A stretch of 64,000 nt of DNA. Origin: Symbiodinium kawagutii. Its lineage: Eukaryota > Sar > Dinophyceae > Suessiales > Symbiodiniaceae. Under the pieces are notes generated by a model. That model was given only the letters and a program-made list of their open reading frames with translations, did no database searches and was not told where the DNA came from. The stretch is taken from NCBI GenBank assembly GCA_009767595.1, contig VSDK01023569.1:45981-109980 (forward strand). The letters run 5' to 3'. Positions 38,611 through 50,014 of the stretch are shown here, in pieces (the first letter of the stretch is position 1; the number at the start of each line of letters is the position of its first letter). The translations under genes and the position numbers were made by a program.

Positions 38611-40598
38611 TTGGATGAATCATGTTGGTGAAATGATGTTGGTGAATACTGCATTCTTTGAATCGTTGTTGGTGAAATGATATTGTTGATGAAAGCGGTT
38701 GAGAATTTGCATTGATTGATACTGAGTAGTTATTGGGGAAGAAGCCATTGAGAACATGTAATTAGTCATTATGGTTAACAATAATTCTCACCTTTTTGCA
38801 TTGGCCAAGAAGGATTTGAAGGCGAAAAAGAATGGCGAATCATCATGGTTCACGATTGAGGGTCTCAATAATTTTTCATGCATATCAATTGAGTTTTGTA
38901 ATTATGATTAATTCTGATACATGATTATTAATGGTTTAATGAAACCACGGTTCACAATTGGGCTACTAAACTCAATGATGATGATGTTTCAAACATGTCT
39001 CAATAATGTTTCAACAATGTTGTTTCAATGCTGGTTTTCTTCGAGTTTGGTAACTGATGGGTTCGGTGTCCATCCCATGGTCCATCCCATGATTCGGGGG
39101 GTTTGAAGTTGATGCTGAGGCGGTCCTGGCCCCTGGATGGCCTTGTTTTGACCGTGGCAGCTGGGTTACTTGGGCTGCTAAGAGGTGCCCCTTTGGGGAT
39201 GGCGCTCGGCAAGGGGCTTTCAAGGTCGGTGTTCGAGCAGTGGTGAGCAGGGTGAAGGAAGCAGATCTGGTTTCCAGCCGAGTGTTATCCTTCAGTTTTT
39301 GCAACGTTTTTTTTTCCCTCCTGTTTTTGCATAAGTATAATGGACTCCCACGTTCGTCATTTTCAGTGTCTGCTAAAGGCAGGGCCAAGCCTCTGAGATG
39401 CCCTGGCAAAAAAATGAGCCTCCTGCGTACTGTGCATCCAAGGCGCAGTGTGGCATTTGGTGGTAGCCTCAACTGTGGGCAAGCATGGGTCCTTGTTGTT
39501 GCATGTCAATTCAGTGCGTTTGGGACCTTAAGTATGAGATGTATGAGTCATGTTGCCTTACCATGGGGATGATCAACGATGATCATATTTTGGTGCTTCA
39601 GTTCGGAATTAATTATGTTTGCTCGCGAGCCTGGATCCAAGTTGATCACTTTTTATTCAGTCACACCGCATTGGCAGGGCGTCCCGGTTCAACACATTGG
39701 CAGGCTGCGTTGTGGCCTTGATATAGCTAGGTGACAGTCCCTCTCGCCGTCCATGGAGCACCCAAAGCACCCAAAGCACCTCTGCTTGAATCAATCTGAT
39801 TCACCTGTCGGATGGCCAGCACAATGCCAACGTAGGCTATCTAACTATCATATTCCAAATCATGGGCCATCAATCTAGATGCTTATTCAAAGCTTCTGAA
39901 CTGCAGTGGACCGTCGGGCCAGGTCGCCTGTATCACCATCAGTTCTTGGAATTATGGGCCTCCTTCAAACTGGTGGGTTGGCCAATTTTGGCCGTCAACT
40001 CACGCGTGTCGGTAGCCAGTAGTATGCTATCCCCTATGAAGCATGATGGACCATCCTTAGACAATCGACCATATATGATGAAGCATCATTGATATGACCC
40101 TCAGAAATCTGCATCAAGAATGATCAACCATCCAGAAATATCGTTGATCAGTATCAACCACCGTTAGTCACGTTACCAACCATAACATACCATGAGCCAT
40201 CGTCGTTCACCATCATTACCCATCATGAAGCATCATGAATTGTCATTAACGGTCACTAGTCATCATTAATTTTCATCAGTGTCATCATAAACCATCATTA
40301 GCGACTATAAGCCATCATAAGCGAGTATCTTTCAGCATGTCTCACCATCATCAGCCATCACTAGCATTAAGCACCATGGAATCATGTACAATTAGGAAAA
40401 CACCATCATCACCAACCATCATTAGCCATGATTCACCAAACTTTAGATTGTGTGTCAACCATGAGCTCCTTCCCAATCATTCACCATCATTCACCATCAT
40501 TCACCATCACTAAGCATCATTCACCATCATTCATCATCATAAACCGTCTTCCAGCATCATTATCCGTAGGTTCCTTAGCAGCTTTTCTTATTTCGGCC
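38611..40598. other. Mostly non-coding, one weak exon hint
   Basis: 39103-39242 has a hydrophobic open frame (LDGLVLTVAAGLLGLLRGAP) that could be a membrane helix, but another frame is equally open. 40090-40560 is dominated by CCATCATTCA and CATCATTA phrases. Confidence 0.35.
40090..40560. repeat. CATCATT-type degenerate repeat
   Basis: Degenerate CCATCATTCACCATCATT units, densest at 40476-40550. Confidence 0.75.
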
Positions 40599-40608
40599 CT
40601 GGCTCAAG
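40599..40608 (+). other. Spliced-leader tail relic upstream of J-domain gene
   Basis: Third CTGGCTCAAG on this strand, preceded by a pyrimidine-rich stretch and 50 bp upstream of the ATG of the J-domain gene. Read as a leader remnant or a trans-splice acceptor region. Confidence 0.45.
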
Positions 40609-40658
40609 TCCATGGGTTATGCCACCGTTGGTGGTGAGCTTCGGGGCTCAGCGCGGTC

Positions 40659-40694
40659 ATGACGCCGAAGCCACAGGAAGTCGACTACTACCAA
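40659..40694 (+). CDS. J-domain gene, exon 1
   Basis: ATG start, 12 codons MTPKPQEVDYYQ, ending in phase 0 before a GC dinucleotide (TACCAA|GCCCC). D-Y-Y-x followed by V-L-G-V of the next exon is the standard opening of a J domain. That continuity is the reason for choosing this start, although longer open frames cross the region. Confidence 0.6.
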
Positions 40695-41143
40695 GCCCCT
40701 CGTCTGCGGTGGAGCGGACATGGGAATCATGGAAGCACCCGGGAGCACTTGGGAGCACCCGGGGTGCACAAGCACCATCAAACAAACAAGCGCCATTAGA
40801 ATGGTAGTTTAATCAATCACTCAGGGGACGATCATTGAACAAAACAGTGTCATGTCTGAAGTGCGGCCGATTCGCTTAGATTTTTCTTCGGTGCAGTGTG
40901 CTTTTGTTGACTGAGAAGGACCGGCAAGAGGTCCAATGATTCTAAGTGGCCAAGACTTGGGTGTGCTCAGCGGTCACATGATCAGTGGTCAAAATCCTGC
41001 TGCAGAGCCTTGAAACCTAGTCGCGAACTGTGAATAATCACAGGTGGTTGCAGGTACTCCAGCAGGATGATGGTTTTACGGGGTGGTTTATGGACGCACG
41101 CGATTCAGTGTATCAGTGGGCTTTGGGACCGTCGGAGCCCCAG

Positions 41144-41242
41144 GTTCTTGGCGTCGAGAGCAGTGCTTCTGCCAGTGACCTGACCAAAGCTTACCGAAAG
41201 CTGGCGCTGAAGTATCACCCGGACAAGTCAGATCAGCATCAG
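41144..41242 (+). CDS. J-domain gene, exon 2
   Basis: The acceptor CCCCAG|GTT and donor CATCAG|GTT give 33 codons in phase 0: [20 protein letters not shown] then [13 protein letters not shown]. It contains helix I, helix II and the invariant HPD loop that stimulates Hsp70 ATPase. DnaJ/Hsp40-family co-chaperone. Which subtype is unknown because the domains after the J domain were not found. Confidence 0.8.
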
Positions 41243-41364
41243 GTTCTGGCAGCGGGGGCAAGCGCGGGGCTGGGAGATCGCCGCCAGGATGGGAATGCTC
41301 CCATTTTGATCCATTTTGATCCATTTTGCGTGTCAAGGGCAGGTCCATGATGAGGAATGATTGT

Positions 41365-41475
41365 ATGGCTATGGTCAATATTAACGAGCCAACTGATGGA
41401 AGACAATAAGCAACATTTTCATAGGGAAAACATGGATGATGATGGGGAACTGCAGGGTTTTGGCCCACTGCCATA
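41365..41475 (+). mobile_element. MITE family 1 copy inside J-gene intron
   Basis: Begins ATGGCTATGGTCAATATTAA and ends GGGTTTTGGCCCACTGCCAT. The core TTTCATAGGGAAAACATGGA and GATGGGGAACTGCAGGG is shared with 54914. Confidence 0.65.
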
Positions 41476-41777
41476 TGGTTTCGTGAAGTGCCTCGCAAAA
41501 CCATCAACAGAGAGTACCCAGCTTTTGAGGTTTGTGGCTTTCGGCTTGGTCGACCAGTGCAGTAGCGTTCCCAACAGTTGTTTGTTTAATCGGTGTTCCT
41601 TCGCATGAGGATTCTGGGACATGTATCCAATGTATCCCATACAGTGCACTTGTTTTATTGTTATACAGTGTTATGAATGGTCGTTTTGTGAACTGGCGTT
41701 TCTCTTGTCATTACTTTGATCACGTGTAGGTTATATCAAGGTGCATACAACCTGTCCCAATCACATGACACCACCAG

Positions 41778-41816
41778 GACAACTCCTCTGGTGAAATCTT
41801 TAAGAGCATCACAGAG
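41778..41816 (+). CDS. J-domain gene, exon 3 (39 nt, GA donor)
   Basis: The acceptor ACCAG|GAC is followed by 13 codons, DNSSGEIFKSITE, phase 0 at both ends. The donor is GA (ACAGAG|GAGCTC). It supplies helix III of the J domain between HPDKSDQHQ and AYNVL, exactly the expected length. Confidence 0.65.
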
Positions 41817-42152
41817 GAGCTCTGGGGGCCGGTCGTGGGTTGCCAGCGCCGGACAAGCAGGCCTTGACGCCAGAGGAACTCTCGTGATCAAACGAAGGGC
41901 CTGCCTTATAACTTCAAACGATCTGATCCAGCTCTCGGGAAATGCTTTCATTTTCCGTGACCCCAGGGTACTTCCCAGAAGAAAACAAGTGGTTGATGAA
42001 TAGGGCACTTGAGTGAGTCCTGGTTTGGCCTGGTTGAGTGGTATAGATGCAGTCGCTAGCTTGTCGAATTGCCAGAAAAAGTCTCATCAAGCAAGAAATC
42101 TGGCGTAACTATGCGTAACTGCTATGGATCACTGGCGCCCCCACTCTGCAAG

Positions 42153-42326
42153 GCTTACAATGTCTTACACGACCCGGAAAAGCGGAAATGCTACGATGAA
42201 CGGAAAAATGCGCAAAGAGCTTTCCCTCGAGGCGAGGGTCGAAAAGCGGCCTGGCCACTGGAAACAGCGCTCGCGGTGAATATGTTGATGGTCGATATTG
42301 CTTACGTAAGCGAAATGCTTGATTAG
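42153..42326 (+). CDS. J-domain gene, exon 4
   Basis: The acceptor is TGCAAG|GCT. It reads AYNVLHDPEKRKCYDERKNA then QRAFPRGEGRKAAWPLETAL and stops at 42324. It closes helix III and carries helix IV with the D-P-x-K-R-x-x-Y-D signature. If the stop is real, the product is a J-domain-only protein of about 116 residues. A downstream donor giving a longer protein cannot be excluded. Confidence 0.7.
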   Translation, partial: AYNVLHDPEKRKCYDERKNAQRAFPRGEGRKAAWPLETALAVNMLMVDIAYVSEMLD

Positions 42327-43184
42327 TAGTGGTGCTACGTAATGCTTGTGATCCAGAAGAATTACTGGTTGAGATTGATTATCCAATGATTAGTTGACAG
42401 ACCACTAGTAATTATTTGGATATTCAACTAATATTATACTAATATTTAATGTTAGTTGATTGAGATTGATTGTGGTTTGCTATTGCTGATGATTACAACC
42501 ACTAATAACCATCCAATGACTATAACCACCAATAACCACCAATGCTATAACCACTAAGTATCCAATGAATTATCCAACGATTAGTTGATCTTCGTTGCGT
42601 TCGTACGCGCAACTGAAGTACTTATACATGTTCATGCATTTTCATGGGTTGGATTGTTGCTTGTTGGCCCACACTCATGTGTTTCAACCTGTGTCCAACG
42701 CGCGTCTCGGTTACTACGGCCATTCTCACCCCGACCACAGATGCGACGGTTGATGGTTGGTGGATGGCCGCCCGCCACGGCAGGTTGCGATGGATTGGAC
42801 CTGCGCGAGTTGCTCACCGGTCGGCTGACTTGGTGGGGCCGGCTGCAGCATAGCCATGCCACGTGGGCTGTTCGCTGGCTGGTTGAGCCAGGTTGGGTGT
42901 TTCCGAGCCCGAAGTTGCCTGTGGTTTTTGTTGCCAGTTGCCATGTCTGCTGGCTGAAAGCTTGAGAAAGAAAGCAACCGCAAGTGATTCTGAGCATTTG
43001 GCTGAGCATTAGACCCCCAAGATCTGCAACTCAACATGTTTCAATCGCCAGATTGACAAAACACAATTTATAGTATACCACTTATATAAGCTGGAAAGAA
43101 TCAAAGAAACAATGACAGCAACAAAGACTATGGTTTGGACTGACCACTTCTCTCAGCGCGACTTTTTTTCATCTTCGTGACCTG
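42327..43184. other. Intergenic or intron, no gene accepted
   Basis: 42660-42920 is GC-richer with open frames on both strands but no recognisable motif. AT-rich TTAGTTGA phrases fill 42360-42600. Confidence 0.4.
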
Positions 43185-43829
43185 ATGGCGGCCTTGGCAT
43201 CCGCTCTAGCGCCGGCCCTGCTAGTGCTGTCAGTGGCCAGCCAGGTGTGTGACGATGGTGACCATCATTGCTCTGTGAGTCTAGCAGATGCATCTTCCAA
43301 TGACCTTGCACTCTCCTTACAACAGCTTCGGGGGGTGAAGGTATCAAAGCCGCAATGGTCCTTTGTGAAGCCCGACCCTGACCTCCTGGTGTGGGACTTG
43401 ACCCTCAACGCCTCCCGGAACACCACCAAGGGCTGGGTGAACATCAGCATCTACAATGGTTGGTTGAAGGTTCCTTTGGTCCACGACCCTGCGCTCATGG
43501 AGTACGAGATGCCACCCTTCGTGTGTGTGCGAGTTCGTGGCGTGGCGGCAATGCAACAACCTGCCAAAAAAGGCCCCTTGCTTGTGCACTGCGGGGGGCC
43601 CGGCAGTGGCCGGGACTGTGGCATTGCCTCAGGCCACATGAATCTTGACATCAATGGTGAGCATTCGATTGACTCGGATTTTGACATCTTATCCATAGAC
43701 CAAAGAGGTGTGAACATCTCCAAGGACAAGTATGAGACAGAGAAGAGTTGGGGTAAAGTGCCATCCTGCCCCTTCGAACAGGCAGGGAAAGCGGTGAAAC
43801 CCTTTCCCACAATGTACTGCAACTTAGCT
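43185..43829 (+). CDS. S33-type secreted peptidase, N-terminal exon
   Basis: The ATG opens a signal peptide (MAALASALAPALLVLSVAS). A mature region follows with KGWVNISIYNGWLKVPLVHD, then LLVHCGGPGSG (oxyanion-hole HGGPG-like motif) and FDILSIDQRGVN (Asp-Gln-Arg-Gly, typical of S33 aminopeptidases). It ends in ...FPTMYCNLA before TGA at 43830; the real exon probably ends slightly earlier. It joins the catalytic exon at 45566. Several N-x-S/T sites support secretion. Confidence 0.8.
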
Positions 43830-45565
43830 TGACTGGGCAAAGTTGATAAGTTGATTTGGAAAAATATCATGGGGTGACTGTGACATCCTACTACGTGATC
43901 AACCAGTTAGAGAAGCTATGTCAGTTGGATGAAGCCGGGACACGTGGAATCTGTGATTCTTTGTGATTGGGGTTGGGTGGGTGTGCGGTTATTTCCCGGC
44001 AAGTCATATCCACATTCCTTCACCACTGCCAGCTCACCCTCCATGGCGGTACTCAAATTCATCGACGGAAAACAGACTTTGCAGCTCACACTTGACAGCT
44101 TCCTCTCCTCCCCTACCCTGCCCGCCCCAATCTCCTCCCTCCGCCTTTCCTCACAGAAGTAAACAAGTTCAAACTGCTAGGCTGTGGGTGGCTGACTGGT
44201 TCGCTGGCACTGTGTGCTTGGATGAATTCCAAGGTCTCTTTTTTCGGGGGTTGATAATGGTTGATAGTGATAGGGCCCGATAGGGATCAGTGATAGCGAT
44301 AGTGACATGATGATGGTGGCATGGTGATGATTATTTTGCTATCGCTAGCGGCAGTGCATGTTCAAGGGCTGTCAAGATCGAGATTACTAGCAAAACTTTG
44401 CCTTAATTTGCAATCTTTGTAGTGGGATCTGAATCCGAAAACATATCTGCCCGTCATTTTGGCCAAATTTGACCCCTAAGGAAAACACTGCTTTCTAGAC
44501 TTGCGAAATGCGTTCCTCCTTGCAGCAGTCACTAGAACTTTCAATTTCGTTGGAGAGCAGTCTTGCAAATACAGAAGTTTGGGAACACTCCTGAGAAAAG
44601 AAATCTTCTTTACAGCAATGGCTAGCGGCAGTGACTGCTGTAAGGGCTTGCCAATTTGCTCCTCCTAACGGCAGTGTTTTCCTGAAGTTCTGACATCAGC
44701 AGCACATGATCTTTTTAAAACCATTTTCTTGGCCATTTAGTCACTTCCCCCTCCATCTCTCCATCCGTGGCTGTGGCTGCTCAGTGCTGAGGTAGCAGAG
44801 GTCTAGGTAGGTAGGTTGGCTGGTTGATTTTCGTTGTAATTAAGGTTTGTTGGTGAACCTTGGTTGGTTAATGTTGACTTGTGACATTGATTTGGTTGGT
44901 TGAGGTTTTTGGTTGGTTGACATTCATTGGTTAAGGTGGGCGCCGGTTGGTTAACATGAGTTGGTTAAGGTTGGTTGGTCAATCATGATTGGTTAACATT
45001 GGTTGGCAAAGGTTGCTTGGTCAATGTTAAAGATTAATGTTGGTAATTGGTTTGATTAATGTTGGTTTGTTGATGTGTCATGTTGATGTGTCATGTTGAT
45101 GTGTCATGTTGATGTGTCATGTTGAAGTGTCATGTTGATTGATTAACATTGGTTGCTTGGCACATTTTTTTGTGCTAAGTAAGGTTGGTTGGCTAATGTC
45201 CGTTTGTTTAATGAATGTTGGTTGGAAGCAAGGTAGGTTCAGGAATGGTTGTAACATTGATTATTTAATTACAGCTTGGTTAGTCAACATTGGCATTGGT
45301 TAATATTGGTCAGTCAACAATGTTGGTTGGTTGATGCTCGTGGTAATTATGGTATTTTTTTCTTTCCGGGTGATTGGCATTTTTTCACATCTTTTGTCAA
45401 TCATAATTTGTTGATCGACTTTCTGGTTTTGTTTTGGGATTTGCAGTACTCTTTTTTTGATACACCTGTGATCACCATTGATCACCTACATGCATCTATA
45501 TGCCTGATATTTTTTCAAGTTCAACTTTTCAACTTCTTTATAGCGACCTAAGGCAATGAAATGCA
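43830..45565. other. Intron of the S33 peptidase gene
   Basis: About 1.7 kb. A short open stretch near 43859-43964 (YHGVTVTSYYVINQLEKLCQ then LDEAGTRGICDSL) may be a small extra exon. 44820-45320 is dominated by GTTGGTTGG phrases. Confidence 0.5.
45064..45137. repeat. 13-bp TGTTGATGTGTCA tandem repeat
   Basis: Five copies, the last with one change. Confidence 0.9.
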
Positions 45566-47006
45566 GAGATTGATGGGGAGGCCTGAGAAGCTGATCAAGA
45601 TGCTAGGACCTGACTCCAATTCTTCTGCTGCCTTCAGCACCTACGTGCGACCTATTTGGGAGGCTGGTGGTCTTCCCTTCACCGACATGGCTCCCTACAA
45701 TGAAAGCTTCATTCGATGGTACTATCGCATGATGAAGCTGGAGCATTCACTCTGCTTCCAAGCCAAGCGTTATCAGCTCAAGGCACCCAGCGGTCGAAAC
45801 TACAACGCCCTGCTCTTCGGCGGGACCGTTGACTTGGTCCATGATTTGGACCTGTTCCGTAGGGCCATTGGTGCCGAACAACTGTCGCTGTATGGGTATT
45901 CCTACGGGACCACTGTGGCTTCCGTCTATGCTTCGATTTTTCCAAGCAAGACCTACCGCGTGGTGATGGATGGCGTGGTGAATCCTATGCCCGACGTGTC
46001 TGCCCGGGCGGACAGCTTTACTTCTGGCATCGAGTCCGTGTGGAACGGCTTGGTCAAGGACTGCGAGGTCAGCTTGGTTCGGAACGTCTCACGGGATGCA
46101 ATTTGTCCATCTGCCCCTGCCACAGGCACCAAGACAATCAAGGTGCTCCAGGGACCTGACAAGTATCAAGCTGCCGTTTTACTGCGGCTCATTCAGACCA
46201 CTGTCTTCAAATATCCTGAATTCTTTGGGCCTGGGACCATGGCTTGCGTCCAGCAGTTCTACTCTGGGAAGCAGGTGATGGGTTGCGACCAGACTTTGAC
46301 CTTCGTGGAGGCACTTGCCTCGCGATCCTCTCGCAGCACTTCTCGCGGTGAGGATCATTTTTCCATGGGGATGCAGGCCATGGTCATGGGCACCGATACT
46401 TCAGGTCGCCTGAATGAGGAAGAAGTCATCACCTGGTGGAAGCGAACCAAAGAAATGGATCCAATCGGTGTCACCTGGGCGACTGGCTGGATGACTATGA
46501 TGAGTACCTGGCCCGCCTATGCACGGCCAGTGCCGCCTGTGGGAGATCCCAATCTGCGGCCGGTGATCATTGGCAACCTCCATGATCCCAACACCGCCTA
46601 TGAGAACGCGCAGAAGATGAAGAAGTTTTTCCCAGAAGGTTATTTGGTCACTTGGCAGGGCTACGGCCATTGCTTGAAGGTCCGCACGCATGCGACTGCC
46701 CTGTTGAAGGAATACAATGCCGCCAAGGCGAACAATACTTTGCCTGCATACACCAATGGTGTTGCAAAATATGCTTGCATGTCGAAGATCCTTGCATATC
46801 TTGACACAGGCAAGGGCATCCAAGATGGCCATACGTGTCTCTTGCCTGAACCTGTACCGTTGGGCATGGCCGCCATTCCAGCACCACTGATGTCAGACAA
46901 TGGTGAAAAAGATGATGGCGATGATGGCATTGATGGCATTGATGACAATGGCGACAATGGCGACAGTGGAGGGAGACTGTTGAGAATCACAGCGAATACG
47001 CCATGA
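45566..47006 (+). CDS. S33-type secreted peptidase, catalytic exon
   Basis: The acceptor is probably AATGCAG|AG at 45564-45565; a TAA at 45549 limits the frame upstream. Residues are numbered from 45561. SLYGYSYGTTVASVYASIFP has the nucleophile Ser114 in G-Y-S-Y-G. Asp342 lies in GNLHDPNTAYENAQ and His370 in WQGYGHCL, completing the Ser-Asp-His triad in alpha/beta-hydrolase order. The C-terminal region resembles TAP-like domains of tripeptidyl aminopeptidases. A tail of Asp/Gly repeats (DDGDDGIDGIDDNGDNGD) follows, then the stop. It is predicted to release short peptides from protein N-termini outside the cell or in a vacuole. Confidence 0.85.
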
Positions 47007-48493
47007 CATGCCATGACCGTCAATGCAAAACAGGAGCCACCGGAGGTGGAATTTTTGACCGGTCGCGTGAATTGAGAGAGGCTCAGTGCATGTCGGGATG
47101 CCTTGCACCTTCCTCGGCTTCCGTAGGGCCCTGTACCTGTGAGATGGCATCCTCAGGCGAGAATTGCTTGGCCCCACTTGCCTCGGCTCTACGTCGTGTG
47201 TACATGCCCAGGTTTCAGAGCGGACCCAAACATGGATTTTCCAATGTCAATTGCTGGATTCGACTGAGATTTTCATCACAGTATACCTATCGCAAAGCCA
47301 CAAGTTGATTTGTCTCATTTTTTATGATCGATATTAGATCTATCATATCACCATAGTATGATTATTTTGCTTTCTCCTTGTCCCTAGGAGCCTGCTATGG
47401 TATGTATCACTTGTCAGTTTTCTCGCAGTTTTTCACCCGTTATGTAAAGGCCTTTTCGCCGATTGCGCCGACTCATGCAGGGCGCGGGATGCGAAAGTGA
47501 TCCACTGATGCGCTTGGGTCCATGCCTGCCATGCCTTGTCAGCTACCTTCCTGGGTCCATACCGATTTTCTGGGGTCCATGCCTTGGCTCTCTCCAAGGA
47601 CGGCCTTTTGGCGAACGTGCGGCCTGCAAGGACAGGAGATGCCAAATCAGAAGAACCTCATACTTGAATACATCAAGGGATATACTGCATTGCAGTTCAT
47701 TTTTTTGCACATTCTCAACTTCATTTGTTTCGTTGTGTGAATTCATTTATGGATGACCTTACTGTTTAAGATGAATCGTTTGGATCTCCCTTGCTGGAGC
47801 CCCGTTTTCTTGGTGAGGTGGGCTGTCCCTTGCGTCTCAGTTGATCCTGCTGGGAAGCAGGCTACCCTGCCTAGCAGCCTGGCTGATCAGCACAGATGAG
47901 GATTTCTCATGGGGGCCCCCCAAGTTATGGTTGGTTTATTGCCAACAATGATGAATAGCGGATGATTTGGGGGCCCCTATGACTTGATAAACCACCATAC
48001 ATGGGGGATTTCCCAAAGTTGGGAGCCCCAAAGTGGAGTTTATTGGTTCATATTTGATGATTGGAGGTCCCCTATGACTTGGGAAACGCCTTGAGGTCAC
48101 TAACCAGTTAGCATAGGCTGGAACAACGGTGAATCAGTATCAAGTAATATTAGTTGCCACTATTAGTTGGTGATCCACCGTGCCCCAACCATTCGGTGCC
48201 ATTTTTCATCATTCATGCTTAACAGATTTCACGGCAACCATCCAGCCATGAGTTGCTGCTAACCAGGCCAACCATGGCACGGCCAGGAGGGACTGGATGT
48301 GGAGACGATTTTTCGAGCAGCAGCTTGTTGATCAGTGGGAGGTCAATTTTGGTGAATGCTACGCCTCTGGGTTGTTGGGTGTAGGAGGGGAAAAGTGGAT
48401 CAAGAGATGTTGCACTGACCAGTTTTCCATTCTCAACCTTTGATCTCCCATGAGATTCACTGATCATAGTTGCGACATGTTGCGACTGTCAGC
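47007..48493. other. No gene accepted; MITE-like inverted motifs
   Basis: 47908-48000 and 48000-48092 contain CCCCTATGACTTGATAAACCACC-like ends and GGGGGCCCCCC cores that resemble MITE family 2 ends with an altered inner part. 47460-47650 is open on both strands without motifs. Confidence 0.4.
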
Positions 48494-48769
48494 GATTTTC
48501 GACACGGCACCAATCCACGGAAGCGTGGCAGGTTGTGCTCCCCTGAGGTGAACCTGTCCTGTGGGCTGCCGAAGCGTCATAAGGCCAGTGATGGCGGGAA
48601 GGCCCCGATGCGGTGCACTGTCCCGGAGAACACCCCAGTGGTTCTCCATGGCTTTCATCAGGCGGGGGCATGGAACGGGACCTGCAGTGAGGTTTCTAGG
48701 TGGGATTGGCTCCACTGGAATCTGCAGCTGGGATTAGTTCACGACGCTTATGCACCCCCTACTGTATAG
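48494..48769 (+). CDS. Candidate exon, unknown
   Basis: One + frame is open for about 90 codons (SDFRHGTNPRKRGRLCSPEV then NLSCGLPKRHKASDGGKAPM and onward). It is GC-rich relative to its flanks. A minus-strand frame is also open. No family recognised. Confidence 0.25.
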   Translation, partial: DFRHGTNPRKRGRLCSPEVNLSCGLPKRHKASDGGKAPMRCTVPENTPVVLHGFHQAGAWNGTCSEVSRWDWLHWNLQLGLVHDAYAPPTV

Positions 48770-49005
48770 GGTAACCTTTATAAGCCCTAGAAACCACGGG
48801 GATTGTTCCCAGTAAGCCGTGGACATCGCACATCCTCTCCAAGCTCGTCATGGTCAGCTAGGTATTACTACTACCACTAGATACTACTATGAGTAGTCAC
48901 TAGTAGTAGTCATAGCTGTACTAACCTACCACTAGTGACTAGTCATGTCATTACTTAGTAGTGACTAGTGCCATCGAGTGCCGTAATGGTCACCCTTCGC
49001 CAATC
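48770..49005. repeat. TAGTAGT/CTAGTGAC degenerate repeat
   Basis: 48858-48975 is built from CTAC/TAGT phrases including ACTAGTGACTAGT palindromes. Confidence 0.6.
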
Positions 49006-49125
49006 TGTGCCGCTGCAGTCTGTGCAGCACAACGGCAGCGAAGCGCGTGTCCGGCGCTTTGACGAGCGAACAGGCGGGCAGGGTTCGCGGCTCCGGGCGC
49101 TTGTGGATGCTTATGCTTCATCATT
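49006..49125 (+). CDS. Candidate helical exon
   Basis: Reads LQSVQHNGSEARVRRFDERT then GGQGSRLRALVDAYASS. Basic/acidic helical content and GC-rich island. Borders unclear. Confidence 0.35.
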
Positions 49126-49966
49126 GGTTGATGTTTGTGGATGCTTATGCTTCATCATGACGCATGATGTGTTGATGATTCTTCATGATGGCGGGAAGAT
49201 GGCAGCAAATAGCTATGCAAGATGGTCATTGTTTAGAATTGTCAATTACCATGCGCTAAGAGTCGTTCCTCATAGTGAGAAACAACAAGCACGTGCTTAT
49301 ATCAAGAAACAACAATAGAGCATTGTTGGTTGTTACTATGATTGATTGGTGATATTGCAGGTTGATGGTGATGATTATTACTGTACTACCATGATTAACC
49401 ATGATTGACCCTTTTGCCCATTGCTGAGAACATTATGAAGTGTATTAGGTTATTAGCACGGATCACTGACACCCAGCTAACTGAGATGGAGTTGCCCAGC
49501 ACCATCGGGGAATGCCAGGGTGAGGATAGCATAGAAACCAACAGATGGGCACCCTACCATGGGCAGAGATGGGATCAGATTGGTTGGTTCTCTTACTTGA
49601 AGTGCGGGTTTCTTTCAATTTTGCTTAGAGTTGGTAAATTCAAGTGCGAGATCGTCATCGATGATAGCAAGGACATGTGTTGGGTCCTTTTGCTAGTTTT
49701 CTGGTGGGAAATTCATGGGTGCATGCTGGACTCACATCCTCTATCAGATTTGATATTTCCACACTTCGATATGAACATATGACCAAAAAAAGTGCATGTG
49801 TGTAGCAATACTTTTATATATACATTAATATTCATTTATATTGCTATAAAGATAGACTTCTTTATTGATGTGTTTATTCACGTGTATACACATGTAGTAT
49901 GTATAGATTTTAAAATACAGATATGCATATGTGTATATGTAGCAATATGTATTTGTTTATATTTGC

Positions 49967-50013
<47 letters not shown>
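49967..50013. repeat. (CTAT)n microsatellite
   Basis: Eleven CTAT units, the complement of the GATA arrays elsewhere. Confidence 0.95.

Positions 50014-50014
<1 letters not shown>

Noticed and set aside
40562-40608. Complete spliced leader at 40562 (CCGTAG...TGGCTCAAG)
   Set aside because: CCGTAGG and TGGCTCAAG are present but about 30 bp too far apart, and the middle does not match. Only the tail is counted.
42301-42312. Perfect palindrome GCTTACGTAAGC as an operator
   Set aside because: A 12-bp palindrome occurring once with no neighbouring promoter evidence; likely chance, though it contains the CGTAAGC string.
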